A DNA stretch of 64,000 bases from Heterocephalus glaber. Taxonomy: Eukaryota; Chordata; Mammalia; Rodentia; Bathyergidae. The notes beneath the pieces are model-generated. The model did no database searches, had not been told where the DNA came from, and worked only from the letters and a program-made list of their open reading frames with translations. The stretch spans positions 6,462,852-6,526,851 of the forward strand of contig NW_004624784.1 in the NCBI RefSeq assembly GCF_000247695.1, read 5' to 3'. The position numbers and the translations under genes are program-made. Each line of letters opens with the position of its first letter. Positions within the stretch are counted from its first letter, which is position 1. Positions 23,475-35,815 of the stretch are shown here, in pieces.

Positions 23475-25195
23475 GTTTAAGCAAGTTATTACTGGTATGA
23501 AAAAACTAATTTTTCATAAAAAATGGAAAGTCCCACAAGAATTGCTAGAAAATGGTTTCCCCTCAAATTACATGGGATACTTATTATGGAGAGATATTTA
23601 TTCCCCAAAGAACCTGATTCAGCAGGTCTGAAGTGGTCTGCAACTCTGTTGGTTGGTTTTGGGGGTTTGGGTTGGTTTTTTTTTTTAAACAAGCACTTCA
23701 GGTAACATTGATTTAATATTTAGGGAGCACCAACCTAGACAACCAAAAACTAGCCCTTCCTTTCTTCTTATGAGTTCCTTTCCCATCTATCCTCTTTTAA
23801 GTCTGCTTCATCGGAATGCCCCTAGAATGCCCTGATTAAAGAGAAAAACAAAAACCTCCAGTTTAAGCACAGACTGGAACATTCTTTTGTCTAGCTAAGC
23901 ACACAATCATCATTTCTCCAGGAGGGAGCCTGGGAGCATAAATGCTCTGCCCTCAAAACCAATTCTATTCCTGTTGTACCATGGAATATTGATCTGGTGA
24001 CCCACTCTCCCTCTCAGGCCTCTTGTCCTCACTACTTTTCTGAATAGCATTCAAAAGCCCCTGGAGACAGAACTTCCCCAAAACGCAAATATCAGTGATG
24101 CTTTTGGCCTGTTCAACCACAGACCAAGGCCCTGTTCTCCCTTGAGCTGAAGCCCCTAAGGAGTGAAGTAAAGTGAATTTATCCAATGAAGGGCAATGCT
24201 CGTCAATCATTTTTCCTTCTGAATATGCAACAAAGGAACCTCCTCTGCCTCTTCCTGAAATACCAGGCCACCCAGTGACTCAGGTTTTTACCAGCTGTAT
24301 TTCATGATTTCTGCCCAGACACTATGGAAATAGGAACAGCAATAAAGCTGAAGTCCATTTCCTTGTGAATCAAAAGGAGTTTATTACAAAAAGGCAAAGG
24401 CTTCAACATGTGAGGACAAGTCTATTTGCATTCGTGCCATGCTCCTGGGCAACTTTTGGTCATGGGTGGAGCTACAGGGCCAGCAGCTGCACTGTTGTTT
24501 CTTGAATTGCCCCTTCTCTAATTTGATGGGAAAGTAACTTACTTGATAGAATGAATGAATGAATCAATCAATCAATCAAGAGATTGAGAAGACAAAAAGG
24601 ACATAGAAAAAAAGGAAAAAAGGGTAGAAAAGAGAAAGGCAACTCAAAATTGTAGACATCTTATAAGATCAAAGGGAAAAGAAATATGCCTCCAAATATA
24701 GAGCAATTAATTTAATTAAGAAGGATCTTTACATGAAGTATTTTGTTGGTCATGGTAACACCAGAGTGAGACTAGTAAATAAAGTAAGCTAAGCCTAGTC
24801 TGTAAACAGAGGCAAAGCCAGACACTAACATCCAATCAATACTGGGGTGTTCATGATCTCCTCATCCAGTCAACTCCATGGCCACCAAAGTGTACTATGG
24901 TAAAAACTATAAATGGTAGTCATTATTGTTGTTATTATTATTATTTTTATTAATAATAAATATGATTTTATTTGATCCCAGTGTCTACCAGTGTATGTGA
25001 GAAAAATACCAAGTAGTCAATGTAATAAGCAGAAGATAAATGTAAATTGACTGGAAGGAGTCATATTTTCTAAAAAATAACTAAAACTCCCTTAAGTAAT
25101 ATATCCCACAAATAGGCCCAGTCATATAATAGGGTGGGGTAGTAAAGGGTGGAGGACAGAACAATTCCAGAAATGTCACGTGTCTTCCACCTCCA
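23475..25195. other. mostly unrecognised stretch with short simple repeats
   Basis: Short gaat/caat tetranucleotide runs lie at 24548-24582 and a tta/att-rich tract at 24924-24962. Otherwise no recognised family. Confidence 0.45.
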
Positions 25196-25199
25196 AAGG

Positions 25200-25435
25200 C
25201 AGTAGAGCTAAGGGTTCTGGAGCGCTTCCTATATTTTAGGAACTGTTTTAGGTACTTTGCACATATTGGTCCATGTAATCCTCATAAAAATGCTCTCAAG
25301 CATTAGCTTCATTTTACATATGGAAACAGTATGAGGTTAAGAAACTTAGCTAAAGAAGAAAGCCACAGATCTAACCTAGGCAATCAATCTGACTCCACAG
25401 CTCTCAGTCACCACAACACACTATCTCTGCATAAG
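25200..25435 (-). repeat. MIR SINE, antisense
   Basis: 'gaactgttttaggtactttg', 'catgtaatcctcataaaaat', 'ttcattttacatatggaaac' and 'ctgactccacagctctcagt' give a nearly full reverse-complement MIR. Confidence 0.85.
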
Positions 25436-25459
25436 AATGTTAAGTCCCAAACAGTCAAT

Positions 25460-25640
25460 TGTTCATCCATCCATTCATTCATCCATTCATTCTGCAAATA
25501 GTTTCTAAATGCAACCTATTGTCATCCAGACTGCACTGGGTATTGAAGACATAGCAGTGAACAAAAACTAAGGTCCTCAGTTTCATAGAATTTGCATTCT
25601 AGTGGAGGTGAGGAACAGATAGAAAATAGACTATCTTCCC
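25460..25640 (-). repeat. L2 LINE 3' end, antisense
   Basis: Starts with an attc/catc-rich end (ccattcattcatccattcat), then 'gaagacatagcagtgaacaa' and 'gaatttgcattctagtggag'. This is the reverse complement of the L2 3' untranslated region. Confidence 0.85.
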
Positions 25641-25649
25641 ACCAGAACA

Positions 25650-26885
25650 AAAAGAGCGGTAGACCAGAAAGTATTTCTCAAAATTAAAATCCTTAGGCAC
25701 ATTCATAAAAGCATTCCTAAAAACCCACCTGAGGGATAAAAAGCACTAATAGCATTAAACCCAGATACTCTGCATCCAACAAATTTAACAAATATCAACC
25801 AAATGCCAGCCACAGCCTTCATAATGATAAAGTAGAAATTGAACTCAGGGAGGCTCAGGTTCAGTCAGTCAGATCACTGAAGGAGGATCCAGGGCTCTGG
25901 TGAGCTTACCACTCTTTCCACAGATTCCTCTGGAGGGTTTAACTAGAGTGAGACCAAAAGCTAAAAATCTAAGAGAATTCTACAAATCCTTGCTTTCCCT
26001 CTTTCTTCAAAAGCTTCCAACCCCACTTGGGCAGTCCAGATGCAAGTCAGACAATTTATCTCCTTGAAACAAGACAGTCATTTTGCACCCATAGTATGGA
26101 CTTCACAGTCTAACACTCTCCAAAGCAAAGTTCTAGAAAGATTGCTAAGTAGTCCTAGACCCACCTCATCTTGTTTGGATTGCCCAGTCTATTAAATTAT
26201 GCCAAGTCCTAGAAATTGCAGAAATTTGGCAGTCTGCCTCTTCTAGTACAAGTGTGAGTTCCTTATGGAAACATCTTGGGTTTCCATTTTACCCAGAAAA
26301 TTTGATACGACAGTAATAGAGTATGTGCTCAATAAAGTCTCGGTTCATTGATTGCTGAAGGAATCTTTTTCAAGGAAAGAAACAGCTAATTACACAGCTA
26401 TGACAACAGTGGCTGCACCTGAAGTTGAAGAGTGAATTCCCCAGCCAATGAAGTTCGCAGCAGTGGCCAAACCCCAGGGAACGTATTCATGGCTCACTGA
26501 AGAGAACAATGATGGGTACCATTGTCACAGCAGCCATGTTGCCACAGCCCATGTTGTTGAGAATCTTGAGTTTTGAGTCAACACACCTATTTTTCATTGT
26601 TCTGATTTTTCATAGGTTTTGAAATATAAGCAGGAAGTTTAACCAGGTTTGTCTGGGGGAAATGTTACATGAGTCCCAAAGTAAAACACAGTTTTGCCAA
26701 GTGTTGCACAAAGAATTCTACCCTTTCTTCTTTCAGACACTGGATTCCGGCTCTGTGGCATCTAGAACTTCTGCTCTTTCTTTTTCACTACCCTACCAGC
26801 CCATGTGTCCTGAGAAGAATTATGTCTGAGGTTTATGACATTTCCAAGCAGCTTGGTCCTTCATTGCGTTCCATGTGGAAAGCAC
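25650..26885. other. mostly unrecognised stretch
   Basis: A possible L2 terminus (gtatgtgctcaataaagtct) lies near 26318-26337. Nothing else recognised. An 86-codon frame (26669-26929, +) partly overlaps the following L2 and is not credible as a gene. Confidence 0.4.
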
Positions 26886-26889
26886 AGGC

Positions 26890-26990
26890 AAAAGGGAACC
26901 ACTGGAGGTTTTTAGGTGAGAAGCAATAGGATCAGAATCACACTTTTTAAAAAAGTGACTTGGCAGCAATGTAAAAATATATAGGAATTA
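26890..26990 (-). repeat. L2 LINE fragment, antisense
   Basis: 'gggaaccactggaggttttt' and 'aataggatcagaatcacact' match the reverse complement of the L2 segment that reads 'gatcatgtcact...ctccagtggctccc'. Confidence 0.65.
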
Positions 26991-27179
26991 GAAGAAAGGA
27001 ACAGTAGAAGTAGAACTTTTCAAACAACTGTTGCAGCAAGAACTAACTAGAGTTAAACCTAGACTAATAGCCAAGGATCATCCAAGCCATCTGATTCTCA
27101 TTGTGTTGTCTTTGTGTTCTCAGAATCTCTCACATGGTTGGCACTCAATGCATGTTGAAAAATAAATGACTCTGAAGTG

Positions 27180-27292
27180 AGTCCATAACTTTAAGATGAG
27201 GAAACCAGGATCAGAGAAAGAATATTACCTGTCCATGGTCACTCAGCAGGGCAAGGGCATAAATGGGCCCAGAACCTACCTTCTTGATTCCC
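27180..27292 (-). repeat. MIR SINE fragment, antisense
   Basis: 'aagatgaggaaaccaggatc' and 'ggtcactcagcagggcaagg' match the reverse-complement MIR core. Confidence 0.75.
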
Positions 27293-27297
27293 TTTAC

Positions 27298-27445
27298 CAG
27301 TGATTTCCAAAATTATCATGTATCAGAATCACCACTCAGAGTTTCTGACTTGGTAGGGTTGAGATGGATCAAAGACTTTGCTTTGCTAACAAGTTCTTAG
27401 GTGAAATTGGTACTACTGGTCTTGGGATGACATTTGACAATCATT
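27298..27445 (+). mobile_element. MER5A-like hAT transposon
   Basis: 'cagtgatttccaaaattatc', 'gtatcagaatcacc', 'tttctgacttggtagggttg' and 'aacaagttcttaggtgaaat' follow MER5A order. Old copy with degraded right end. Confidence 0.75.
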
Positions 27446-27634
27446 TCCTTAACCAAGTCTTCTTTTATAATATCTGGCTGTCTTTCCAGAAAGCAAGGTC
27501 CAGCCTGGCTCTTTCATCCCTTCCTGTTTGGCTCTGAGCTTTTTGGAGAACAGGTATTCCAGCCTATGCAGTAGTAATGGAGCTTGAGAGTTGAGAGCTC
27601 AGATCCACAAGCCAAATGCCAGGTGTCATCCTGC

Positions 27635-27770
27635 CTCCATCAACCTTTATCGCCTCTGGGCACATGTGTTATAAAATATTGAAAGGACTAGATCACTTAA
27701 TATGTGTAACACAGTAGAATAGTGCCTAGCAAATAGTAAGCCTATAAAGGAATAGCTATTATCATATTCC
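27635..27770 (+). repeat. MIR SINE, 3' half
   Basis: 'agtagaatagtgcctagcaa' then 'atagctattatcatattcc' match the MIR 3' half. Confidence 0.65.
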
Positions 27771-28306
27771 TATGAGTGGGCTTGAACCTGGCCCCCAAAG
27801 GCAAACCTGCCTAGACCATAGAGATGTATGAAAATATGCAACAGAGTCATGATAAATTATACCATACAGTGTTCTATATTAATAAACATACATGCCAAAA
27901 ATTTATTCAAATAGTGCTAGAGGAGATATTGCTGTGGGCTGGTGCTTTCTGAATCTCCCCTAGGCTTCCTTCACGTTTACTGTTATCATGGAACTCTCAC
28001 TACTTAGATTCAAGGAATCAAGTTACTAAATCACAGTGTATAAATTCCAATGAATCATATAATCTAATCTAGGCACAGCCACATGCTCCCATCTGCTAGT
28101 GGTTGTGATATCAGCTCAAACTGATTAGCCACATTGGAGTAAATAACAGACATTTGAACATCTCCTGCTATTCAGCCCACCAACACCCTGACATGGAAGC
28201 ATTGGCTGGCTATGGAGTAGTCCCCACGAATGTCTGATAAATACGTGATGAAACCAGGCAGAGGCTGAGTGTGGATCCTGGAATGCAGGCCACTGAGAGA
28301 ACTGTA

Positions 28307-28638
28307 CGCAGTTGGACCCTTGTCCCTAGCCTCAGGTCCAAAATCTGTGAATTCAACTAATCACAAATTGAAAATATTTGAAAAAAATATGTTTGTATTG
28401 AATATGAACAGACTTTTTCTTGTTATTTTATAAATAATACAGTATAACAACTTTATACCATTTACATTGTGTTAGGTATTATAAGTAATCTGGGGATGAT
28501 GTAAGTACATGGAAAGATGTGTGTAGGTTATATGTAAATACTACACCAATTTTATATAAAAGACACAAGTACTCATTGGATCATGGTATCCCAGGGGCAC
28601 TAGAACCAATCTTCCATGGATACTGAAGAACAACTGTA
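28307..28638. mobile_element. miniature Tigger/MER2-like transposon
   Basis: Terminal inverted repeats begin cagttg at 28309 and end caactg at 28636, with TA on the outside of the right end (28637-28638) and near the left end. The interior 'aaatatttgaaaaaaatatg', 'ttaggtattataagtaatct' and 'ggttatatgtaaatactaca' matches a well-known non-autonomous pogo/Tigger-group family. It encodes nothing and would have depended on a Tigger transposase. Confidence 0.85.
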
Positions 28639-28974
28639 TTTTGATATTTTCAACTTTAGTACTAACTGTAGGATGCACCATCAGACTCCTAAAAGAATTT
28701 CCTTATTAGTCACTCCCAGCTTTGCAGACAGCTGGCAAGAAGCTGCAGGGAGAAACCATAAGGGAAGTCTTCTCAGTTACTAAATCCAAACTAGTGTCCA
28801 AGAAGGGAAATGTGCTAGGAGGGAAGGAGGGCTGACCATGGTACATGACTTGTCCTCAAGTACTATCTCATGCTGCTACTCTGGGAGCTCTACCACCCTT
28901 CATAAAGCTTCATTGAACTTGAACTCAACCCCTCTTCTTAGTAATGCTCAGAATAACATTAAAAGATGCCACAG

Positions 28975-29165
28975 TAAAAAGCAATTAGGAATTTGATTTC
29001 TGAAATCAGATCTGGATTCAAATCCCAGCTCTCATACTTAAAACTGAACCTTGAACGAAGTACTTAATACTCTGGGTCTCAATTTCCCCATCTATAAAAT
29101 ACAGATACAATAATTCCTCACTAGGCTGCTGTGAGGGTAAAACTAAACAAAGCATGAAAAGACAT
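28975..29165 (+). repeat. MIR SINE
   Basis: 'tctggattcaaatcccagct', 'gtctcaatttccccatctat' and 'ctaggctgctgtgagggt' are in full MIR order. Confidence 0.9.
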
Positions 29166-29169
29166 ACCA

Positions 29170-31295
29170 CAAACCCTAGCAACAATACATACCCCATAGT
29201 GTTGGCTATTGTCTTACTAAATACTGAGCCAGAGAGCCAAACCAGGAGCAGGTCCAGAGAATACCAAGAATGCGGAAAAAGACAAGCCAACAAAGACCAG
29301 CTCATTCCCATGATCTGTGGGTCCTACCTCTTCCATAAATGGTGTTAACATTAATGCCAGATGTCTGGTTCACCTCCACTGCATCCTCATTTCTAATCCA
29401 CATGGCCCCAATCCAATACCCTCCTTGGACATTTGTGCCCAGCTCCATCCCCGGACTAAGAGGCACACTTCTACCCAAATGACTGACACCAGGAATGGTG
29501 CCATATGGTGATAAAACTACTCCTACTCACCAAGGTATGGGTCTACTTTTGTTCGCCCAACAGTTCTAACACAGTGGATAAGCCCCAGTACACTCACAGA
29601 AACATTTAGCCCACATATAGAGATGAACACTAGACATGGTGTCCCATCCATTAGGTCTTTTTTCCTCAAAGTAGCTTCATCACAACTTAGTGTCTCTGGT
29701 TCAAAAGAATTGGCTCCTGAATAGTGAGGCCATAAAGTGAGTAAGGAAAACCCCAAGTGGTTTGAACATAGTAGAGAATTCTTCCTGGAACAGAGAGGGC
29801 AGTTCTCAACCACAACCAGGAAGTAAAGAAGAAATTGACAAGGCCAGGTAGGCTGGGGCAGAGGCATCTAGCCACAGCTCCTGCCTTCTTTAAGGTCCCC
29901 AGAGGCTCTGCTGCAGGTGCAATCAGGAGATGTGCCAGGGGAAGCTGGCTCCGGGTCCCTGTGTGGCTTCCTGCCTGGACAAACACGCCTCCGCAGCCTG
30001 GGTGGACTGTCACCTCCATAGGCCCCGCAGGCAGCACTCACACTAACCCATTGTTCTTCCTCCTGTTGGCAGCTCCTTGGCTCTTGCTGCCCATCACTAT
30101 GCCTAGCAACCCCAGTAGAGCCTTGCCTGGTCTGTGCACTGTGAGCAGGTCCTGGGACTCAGTATTGTCAGACCTATGGGTACCACAGAATCTTATCTCC
30201 TCTATTTCAGGGACCTAGTTTCAAGCCTGGCAAGAGGCACCAAAAGAGCATGTTGTAGATAGAAAGGCTATTCAAATAACAAAAGTTTTCGACTGATTTC
30301 TATCCTTAGAATCCTAGTTGTTTAAATGAAAGCAGATCACCAAATATAAAAAACACAGAGAGAAAAGGGATTCAACCTTCAGCCAGGTCAACTGGCTGGT
30401 ACAGGTATCTCCCAGAAGCCTCCCCTCCTGCTTGTCTTCTCTCTGGCCTGCCTGGTCCAGACCTGATGCTAATGTTGAAGACCACAATTTCAGCCCTTGG
30501 GTCCTTCAACCTCCCCTTCAGCTCCTATCCAGAAGGGTGGAAAGGGGCCATCAAGTAGCAACTTAAACCTGAGACTTGAGAGTAACTCAGAACCAGATGG
30601 ACCCTCCAGAACAATTAACTCCTTACATAAGAGCAAACCACTTCTGTAGTAAAACGCAATAAATTGGAAATTCTTGGAATGGGAGTGGATCTTAGAATAC
30701 CCCTTTCTACTATACAGAATTTCTAAAACTGCCTTCGGACTAGGTAATGTTCCAAAATCTACAGCACCCTGACTTATGGGGTAACCAGTCTAGTTATGAA
30801 AGGCCCACTGCACTCCCCTAAAGCGGCATCTCAGTCCACTCTGCCCTTCTCAGGCTTCTTCCAGGTCAACCTCACATGCCCTTCTAGCCAAGTCCATCCA
30901 TATGCCCCTATTCTGCCCCAATTCCAGCTGGTACAGCAGAAAAGTGATCACTCATTAAGATAGGAACATTTGTTATTCCCTCATTCTTTATCAGAAGCAA
31001 ATATGATTTTTCCATATGTCTGAGGTTCCACTGACTTTCCCTGAAAATCAAGACAAATTGAAATCATACATGTAGATGCAACCACAATGCCCACGGTTCA
31101 TACTCATCCCGGCCTACAATATACTCTTATGCATTGGTCTATTCCCCAGCATCCTTCAAAGTCTGTCCTAAGACATGCATCTTTCACAAAATTATTTTAA
31201 TCTTTTTAGTGGGCTTATGATTCCATCCTTACTTTTAGATAATTGATATAGTGCTATTGAATCATCGATGAACATTTAAGTATACTTGTGCATCT
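29170..31295. other. unrecognised stretch with a GC-richer patch
   Basis: Bases 29830-30220 are GC-rich and carry frames of 127 codons (+, 29835-30218) and 116 codons (-, 29687-30037) that overlap on opposite strands. Neither has a recognised domain. Nothing else recognised. Confidence 0.4.
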
Positions 31296-31299
31296 CCAT

Positions 31300-31430
31300 T
31301 ACTTAATTGTCTTGGGAGCAAGAACCAAGCCTTCTTCAAATCTCTCATGGTGTCCAGCACTATGTTTTACATTATGATTTTCACACTATTAGTATTTCAT
31401 TGGTATTGGTTGATTGACGCATGCAATTGG
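31300..31430 (+). repeat. L2 LINE 3' end
   Basis: 'cttgggagcaagaaccaag' and 'tggtgtccagcactatg' resemble the L2 terminus. Confidence 0.5.
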
Positions 31431-31639
31431 CTAGGTCTCCATAGCGGTCATAGATCTGTTTCATTCAAAGAAACAAAAAATAGGGCTGAAAAAGAGCATA
31501 ATATTAAATACACATTTTAATCTCTTAATTTCTTAGTTCATTTCATATTTTCCCTATGCAAACATTTTTAAATTTAACCTGCAAGACAGAAATCTCCTGC
31601 CTCCAATATCCACAATTCCTCCTTCAATTCACTTTCAAA

Positions 31640-32175
31640 ATGCAGCCAAAAGTCTTAATTTTTCATGCAAATCTATCATCTTCTTCCCCTGCTTTAAACC
31701 CTTCAGTGGCTTCCAATTTGCCTTTAGGCTTTCATCCAAATCCATCTAACTTCCTAGGCCCTACAGGTCTGGGCTTGCTTGCTACCTTTCAAACATTATC
31801 TCCTATCACATTCCACCATGCTTTCTAGGATCAGGCCTATTCAGAGTGCAGTTCTTAAAACTTCCATCCCAGTGTCTCTCTACTCCAAGTCTTTGCACAT
31901 ATCTTCATACATACCCCACCTTCTTTTTCCTTCCTCTGCCTTCTATCATCTGGCTTTCAACCTTCAGTTTCCAGATTAAACATCGCTTACTTGGAAAGCA
32001 CCCCCACAAATAAGATCTAACCAACTGCTAGATGTTTGTATGGCATGCTATGTCTCCTCTTCATTAGTAGTCTTCTTGCTTGTTTTCCCTCCGAGATTCT
32101 GTGGTTACAGATGGTGTATGTCTTATTCATTTTGGTATATCCAGTACTAAGAATAGTGCCAATTGAATAGAAGTG
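31640..32175 (+). repeat. L2 LINE 3' region, long copy
   Basis: A colinear run of L2 motifs: 'cttcttcccctgctttaaac', 'ccttcagtggcttccaattt', 'ccaccatgctttctaggatc', 'ctccaagtctttgcacatat' and 'ttggtatatccagtactaag'. This is the longest L2 in the window. The non-coding 3' end dominates and no reverse-transcriptase frame is seen. The 90-codon frame at 31556-31828 falls inside it and is not a gene. Confidence 0.85.
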
Positions 32176-32179
32176 AAAT

Positions 32180-32715
32180 ATTACCATATTGCAGCCAAAT
32201 GTTCAGGTAATTTTTCCTATTTATAATGCTTTAGGTCATAAAGACACTGTGTTTCAAGTGAGTGTTTTGAGATTACTGTCTTTGGGATAAAATTTACACT
32301 TAAATAGTGTCCAAAATAATTCCATAGCCTCTAATTCAGTACATTTTAGCTAAGCAAATAAAATCACTTACTTCTGCTACCACAACCTTACTCTCTCCCC
32401 TGTCCACAACCCCCATTTGTGGTCTGAGGCTTGTGGAGCACAAGAAGGAAGGAGGGTAATCATAACCACAGACATAACCATTGTAATCAGTACTGTTACC
32501 CAGGGTGTTGTTGCCATTTTAGTTAAGTCATCCCTATCCTTACTACTGTGAGAAATAGTTTTAACTCTGTGATTATCTACAAACCTGTGACAGCTTCAAC
32601 AGACTCACAAGCCACCAAAGATTACTTTACGTGTACAGAGTTGGCCAACCACAAGTGGAATGTGGCTTCAGAGGGCATCATTAGTTCATTCTGGACTAAC
32701 ATGTCTCAAATAGAA
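32180..32715. other. unrecognised non-coding stretch
   Basis: No repeat family recognised. Confidence 0.4.
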
Positions 32716-32718
32716 GGA

Positions 32719-32858
32719 GGGACTTGCTCCCATTGTTGCTGGAGCAGCAGACTCTTAGCACGAACTCCAAATTTAATAGAGATTCTATTTTCAAACTACA
32801 GCATCTCCATCCTGGAATGGGCCTGAATAAAAGGGGAATGAGGTTTCCAGGCAGAAGC
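32719..32858 (+). repeat. local duplicate, copy 1
   Basis: Closely resembles 33348-33489 in the same orientation, 629 bases downstream. Shared blocks include 'actcttagca', 'gaactccaaattta' and 'caaactacagcatct'. Not assigned to a known family. Confidence 0.85.
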
Positions 32859-32859
32859 C

Positions 32860-33345
32860 TTTCAAGCCCTTGAAGCTGCAATTTCCAACTCCTTGGAAGC
32901 TCTTACTATCTTTGGCTCTGATTCTTATAAAGCTTTCAAAACTCTCAAAATGGGCAATGTGAAAAATCCAGCTGGTCAAATATCCTGCCTCATCCTCTGG
33001 TTACCGCTTATTTTCTGACCATAGGAAAACTCTTCCCCTGACTTCTTGAATACTTCACGTCCCAGAGAGAGAGTGGGAAGCATCCCAATATGAATTTGAC
33101 CATTGGTAGCACTTAAGCTTCACTGTTTTCACTAGGAGAAGTGACAAATCTCATTGGCAGAGAAAATTCACCCAGAGGCTTAACCCTTATTCTCTTTATC
33201 CCCAGATGAAATAAGTGGTAGGGGTTTGGGGGCAATATTTTTTTAGTTTCTTCTCCCAGATGGAAGCTTTGAGTATTACTGTCCTTTGAGAGAATAGAAC
33301 CTATTTCTTTAGTCCCTTCATGGCTTTAAGCTGGCTCTGTCTTTT
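32860..33345. other. spacer between the two duplicate copies
   Basis: No recognised element. Confidence 0.4.
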
Positions 33346-33347
33346 AA

Positions 33348-33489
33348 GGGAATTGCTCCCATTTTTCCTGGAACAGCACTCTTAGCATGAACTCCAAATT
33401 TAAAAGAGAGATTCCACTTTCAAACTACAGCATCTCTGTCCTGGAATGAGCATGGATAAAAAAGGAATGAGACTTCCAGGCCATAGCTG
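33348..33489 (+). repeat. local duplicate, copy 2
   Basis: Second copy of the 140-base unit at 32719-32858, with small insertions and substitutions, by eye roughly 80-85 percent alike. Could be an old tandem-type duplication or two copies of an unrecognised dispersed repeat. Confidence 0.85.
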
Positions 33490-33889
33490 AAGTTGGTGGA
33501 ACAGGATGCAGGGAAGTAGCTAGAAGATATGAGGTCCTCCTGCTCCCAGAGTGGCAGATGTGAATGGTGTGGGACCAGGGTGTGAAAGTGTTCACAAAAT
33601 GTGTTTTCTTCAACTCTGTGTTGTCCTAAGAATGGCCTGTATACAGACTTTATTCCTGATCTTCAGAAAGGAAGGGGAGGCCCTGGAAAGAACTGGGACG
33701 GAGGGTAGGGAGAAAAAAACAGTTGCAACAGAGAAACTTACAGGGAAATAGTTCTGAAAAGCAGGAGGCCTAGGCTTCCTCTTACTGGATGAGCAAGCAA
33801 GATATAAGACTTAAGATGTGTACATCATTAAACCAAAATTAAATGCCAACAAAAAGCACTGTATCACTATGTCTGCTTTCATATTTACT

Positions 33890-34000
33890 GAATTATATTA
33901 TATTCTCTATGAGAATCCCCCTCACAGTATCTTTATCACTTAACTCAGAATAAGCACTTAGAAGGCATGTATGTAGTGAATGAATGAATGATGCAACTGT
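33890..34000 (+). repeat. L2 LINE 3' terminus
   Basis: 'cagaataagcacttagaagg' followed by 'gtgaatgaatgaatgatg' matches the L2 end with its tgaa-rich terminus. Confidence 0.6.
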
Positions 34001-34071
34001 GGGCTTTGTACAAAGATAATTGAAGAAACCCACCCCACACTTTATTGAAACATATAATCTAAAAAGACATA

Positions 34072-34195
34072 ATCATATATTTTTACTTCTATAGTATTTA
34101 TATAAAAAAATTTTTATTTTATTTTTATATAAATCTAGGGGATTTAAGTTTTATATATAAATTTAAGAAAATATATAGATACATTTATATACAGT
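34072..34195. repeat. AT-rich low-complexity tract
   Basis: Almost entirely atat, ttta and aaat. Confidence 0.8.
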
Positions 34196-34274
34196 ATAAC
34201 ATGCACACACATATAAAATCACAAATTATAATAATAGTAAGCCAATCTGAGAGAAAGGAAATTTTATGTCAGTA

Positions 34275-34372
34275 AGGATTGTTGCCTATTTTTGCTATAT
34301 AATCAACACCTAGAATAGGTTTGGCACTAGTAGAAACTCAGCAAATATTTGTTCAGTGGATGAGTGGATTAT
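34275..34372 (+). repeat. L2 LINE 3' terminus
   Basis: 'caacacctagaataggtttg', 'actcagcaaatatttgttc' and 'gtggatgagtgg' match the L2 3' end. Confidence 0.75.
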
Positions 34373-34374
34373 GC

Positions 34375-35510
34375 CTCATATAGCAGCCAAGGTTGTGCCT
34401 TCCAGATCCTTCCAGGGCTAGTGTGTAGGAAGAGTAGGTTTGCCACAGTGCCTTCCCAGCCCAGAGGCGAGTTGGCATGTGCTGTGTTTGTATTAAATGA
34501 TCCTCTGAGACACCTTAAAGAGTCTCTCATTTGGCCTTCAATGGCCTTTCAGAATCCATGATGTGCACAAAAGACTGTGTTTTTAGCCAAAGTCAAAAAA
34601 GAAAAGCAAATAAAAAAATTAATACCACATCAGAAATGTCACCACATACTCATTTCCACTTTAAAAATTGTGTTGACTTGGTAAGAAATTCAATGATACT
34701 GAATACCTCTTTGCAGAGTGGAGCTTTAAATGAGAGCCCCCAAGCAAAAATTTCAGAATGAGTTCCTTTACCCTTATGAATTTTCAAACCAACATCTCTT
34801 CAGAGAAAGCTTTCTCTTGTAGGGGTCGGAGTGTTCACATGGCATTTATGTTCATCTTCCTATGAGCTCTTAATTAGCGCTTGTCTCTGGACAGAACACT
34901 GGTAATTTCTCTACTTCAGAAACACTCAAAGTGTAGCTGCAGGTTACAAAGATGAAACACACTTGTGTACATAGAAATGTATCTGAGATGTCAACAATGA
35001 GTTAAAGATGAGATGTCAAAAGGTAAGTAACTGTGCTTTTTATACTTCAGAATTCCACCCTCAAACATTCCTGTTGTTCTCTTCCAGGCACTCCGATTAT
35101 GCAGTACAAACACTGAAATGAAGACTCTTCTCTTCACTATAACCCTACAATTGATGAAGAAAGACAAATGACCTTACTAGACGAATGTCTCCTTTGCCTT
35201 CATTGTGGTAAAAGAGAGAGCTCAGTGACATAGTTTATCTCAGGGGCAGACCTAAGAGTTACAGAGAAAGTGATCTGTGAAATATCCAAAAGTCCATCCA
35301 ACCAAAACTAATTTCCTTCCTCTCCCACCACAGAGCCCACACTTGTCAGAATTAATTTTCAGCAACTTACTCCCTTGCCTCCTAAAAACTGTAATAAATA
35401 TATTACCTGAGTGCTATGACAAATTAAACCACAGTCACACAGGGAAAATTTAGTATTTGATTAAGCAAGTCATTTAAAAATGTCCTAAGGAAATGGGGCG
35501 TGGAATGTAC
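34375..35510. other. unrecognised non-coding stretch
   Basis: No recognised repeat or gene. Confidence 0.4.
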
Positions 35511-35511
35511 T

Positions 35512-35590
35512 GATTAGATGATGATGGTATTGATGATGATAGTGATGATAGTGGTGATGTTGATTATAATGATGATAGTGATGGTGATTC
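35512..35590. repeat. imperfect (GAT)n trinucleotide repeat
   Basis: Repeated gatgat, gatagt and gatggt units with interruptions. The apparent histidine-rich minus-strand frame over it is an artefact of the repeat. Confidence 0.9.
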
Positions 35591-35699
35591 AAGAATATTG
35601 AAAGTAGAGCTAAATAAGAGAAAAATGTTACTATGTTAGACATACTATGGCCAGTTACTATGGCCATTGCACTATGAAATATTGCTGCTTGCCCTCACA

Positions 35700-35815
35700 T
35701 TTACTTTTATATATCTATTTTGTGACGGGAAAAACTAAAATTCAAAGAGAACCAACTTGTCCAAAGTCACCCAGCTAGGAGAGAAAGGGTTAAAACAAAG
35801 CTGGTGCCCTAGACC
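35700..35815 (-). repeat. MIR SINE fragment, antisense
   Basis: 'caacttgtccaaagtcaccc' and 'agctaggagagaaagggtta' match reverse-complement MIR. Confidence 0.75.

Noticed and set aside
29687..30218. Opposite-strand frames of 116 and 127 codons
   Set aside because: They overlap each other, lie in a GC-rich patch where stops are rarer, and match no family I know.
35512..35590. Direct repeats resembling a CRISPR array or a coding histidine tract
   Set aside because: It is an imperfect GAT microsatellite without spacers, and the frame is a by-product.
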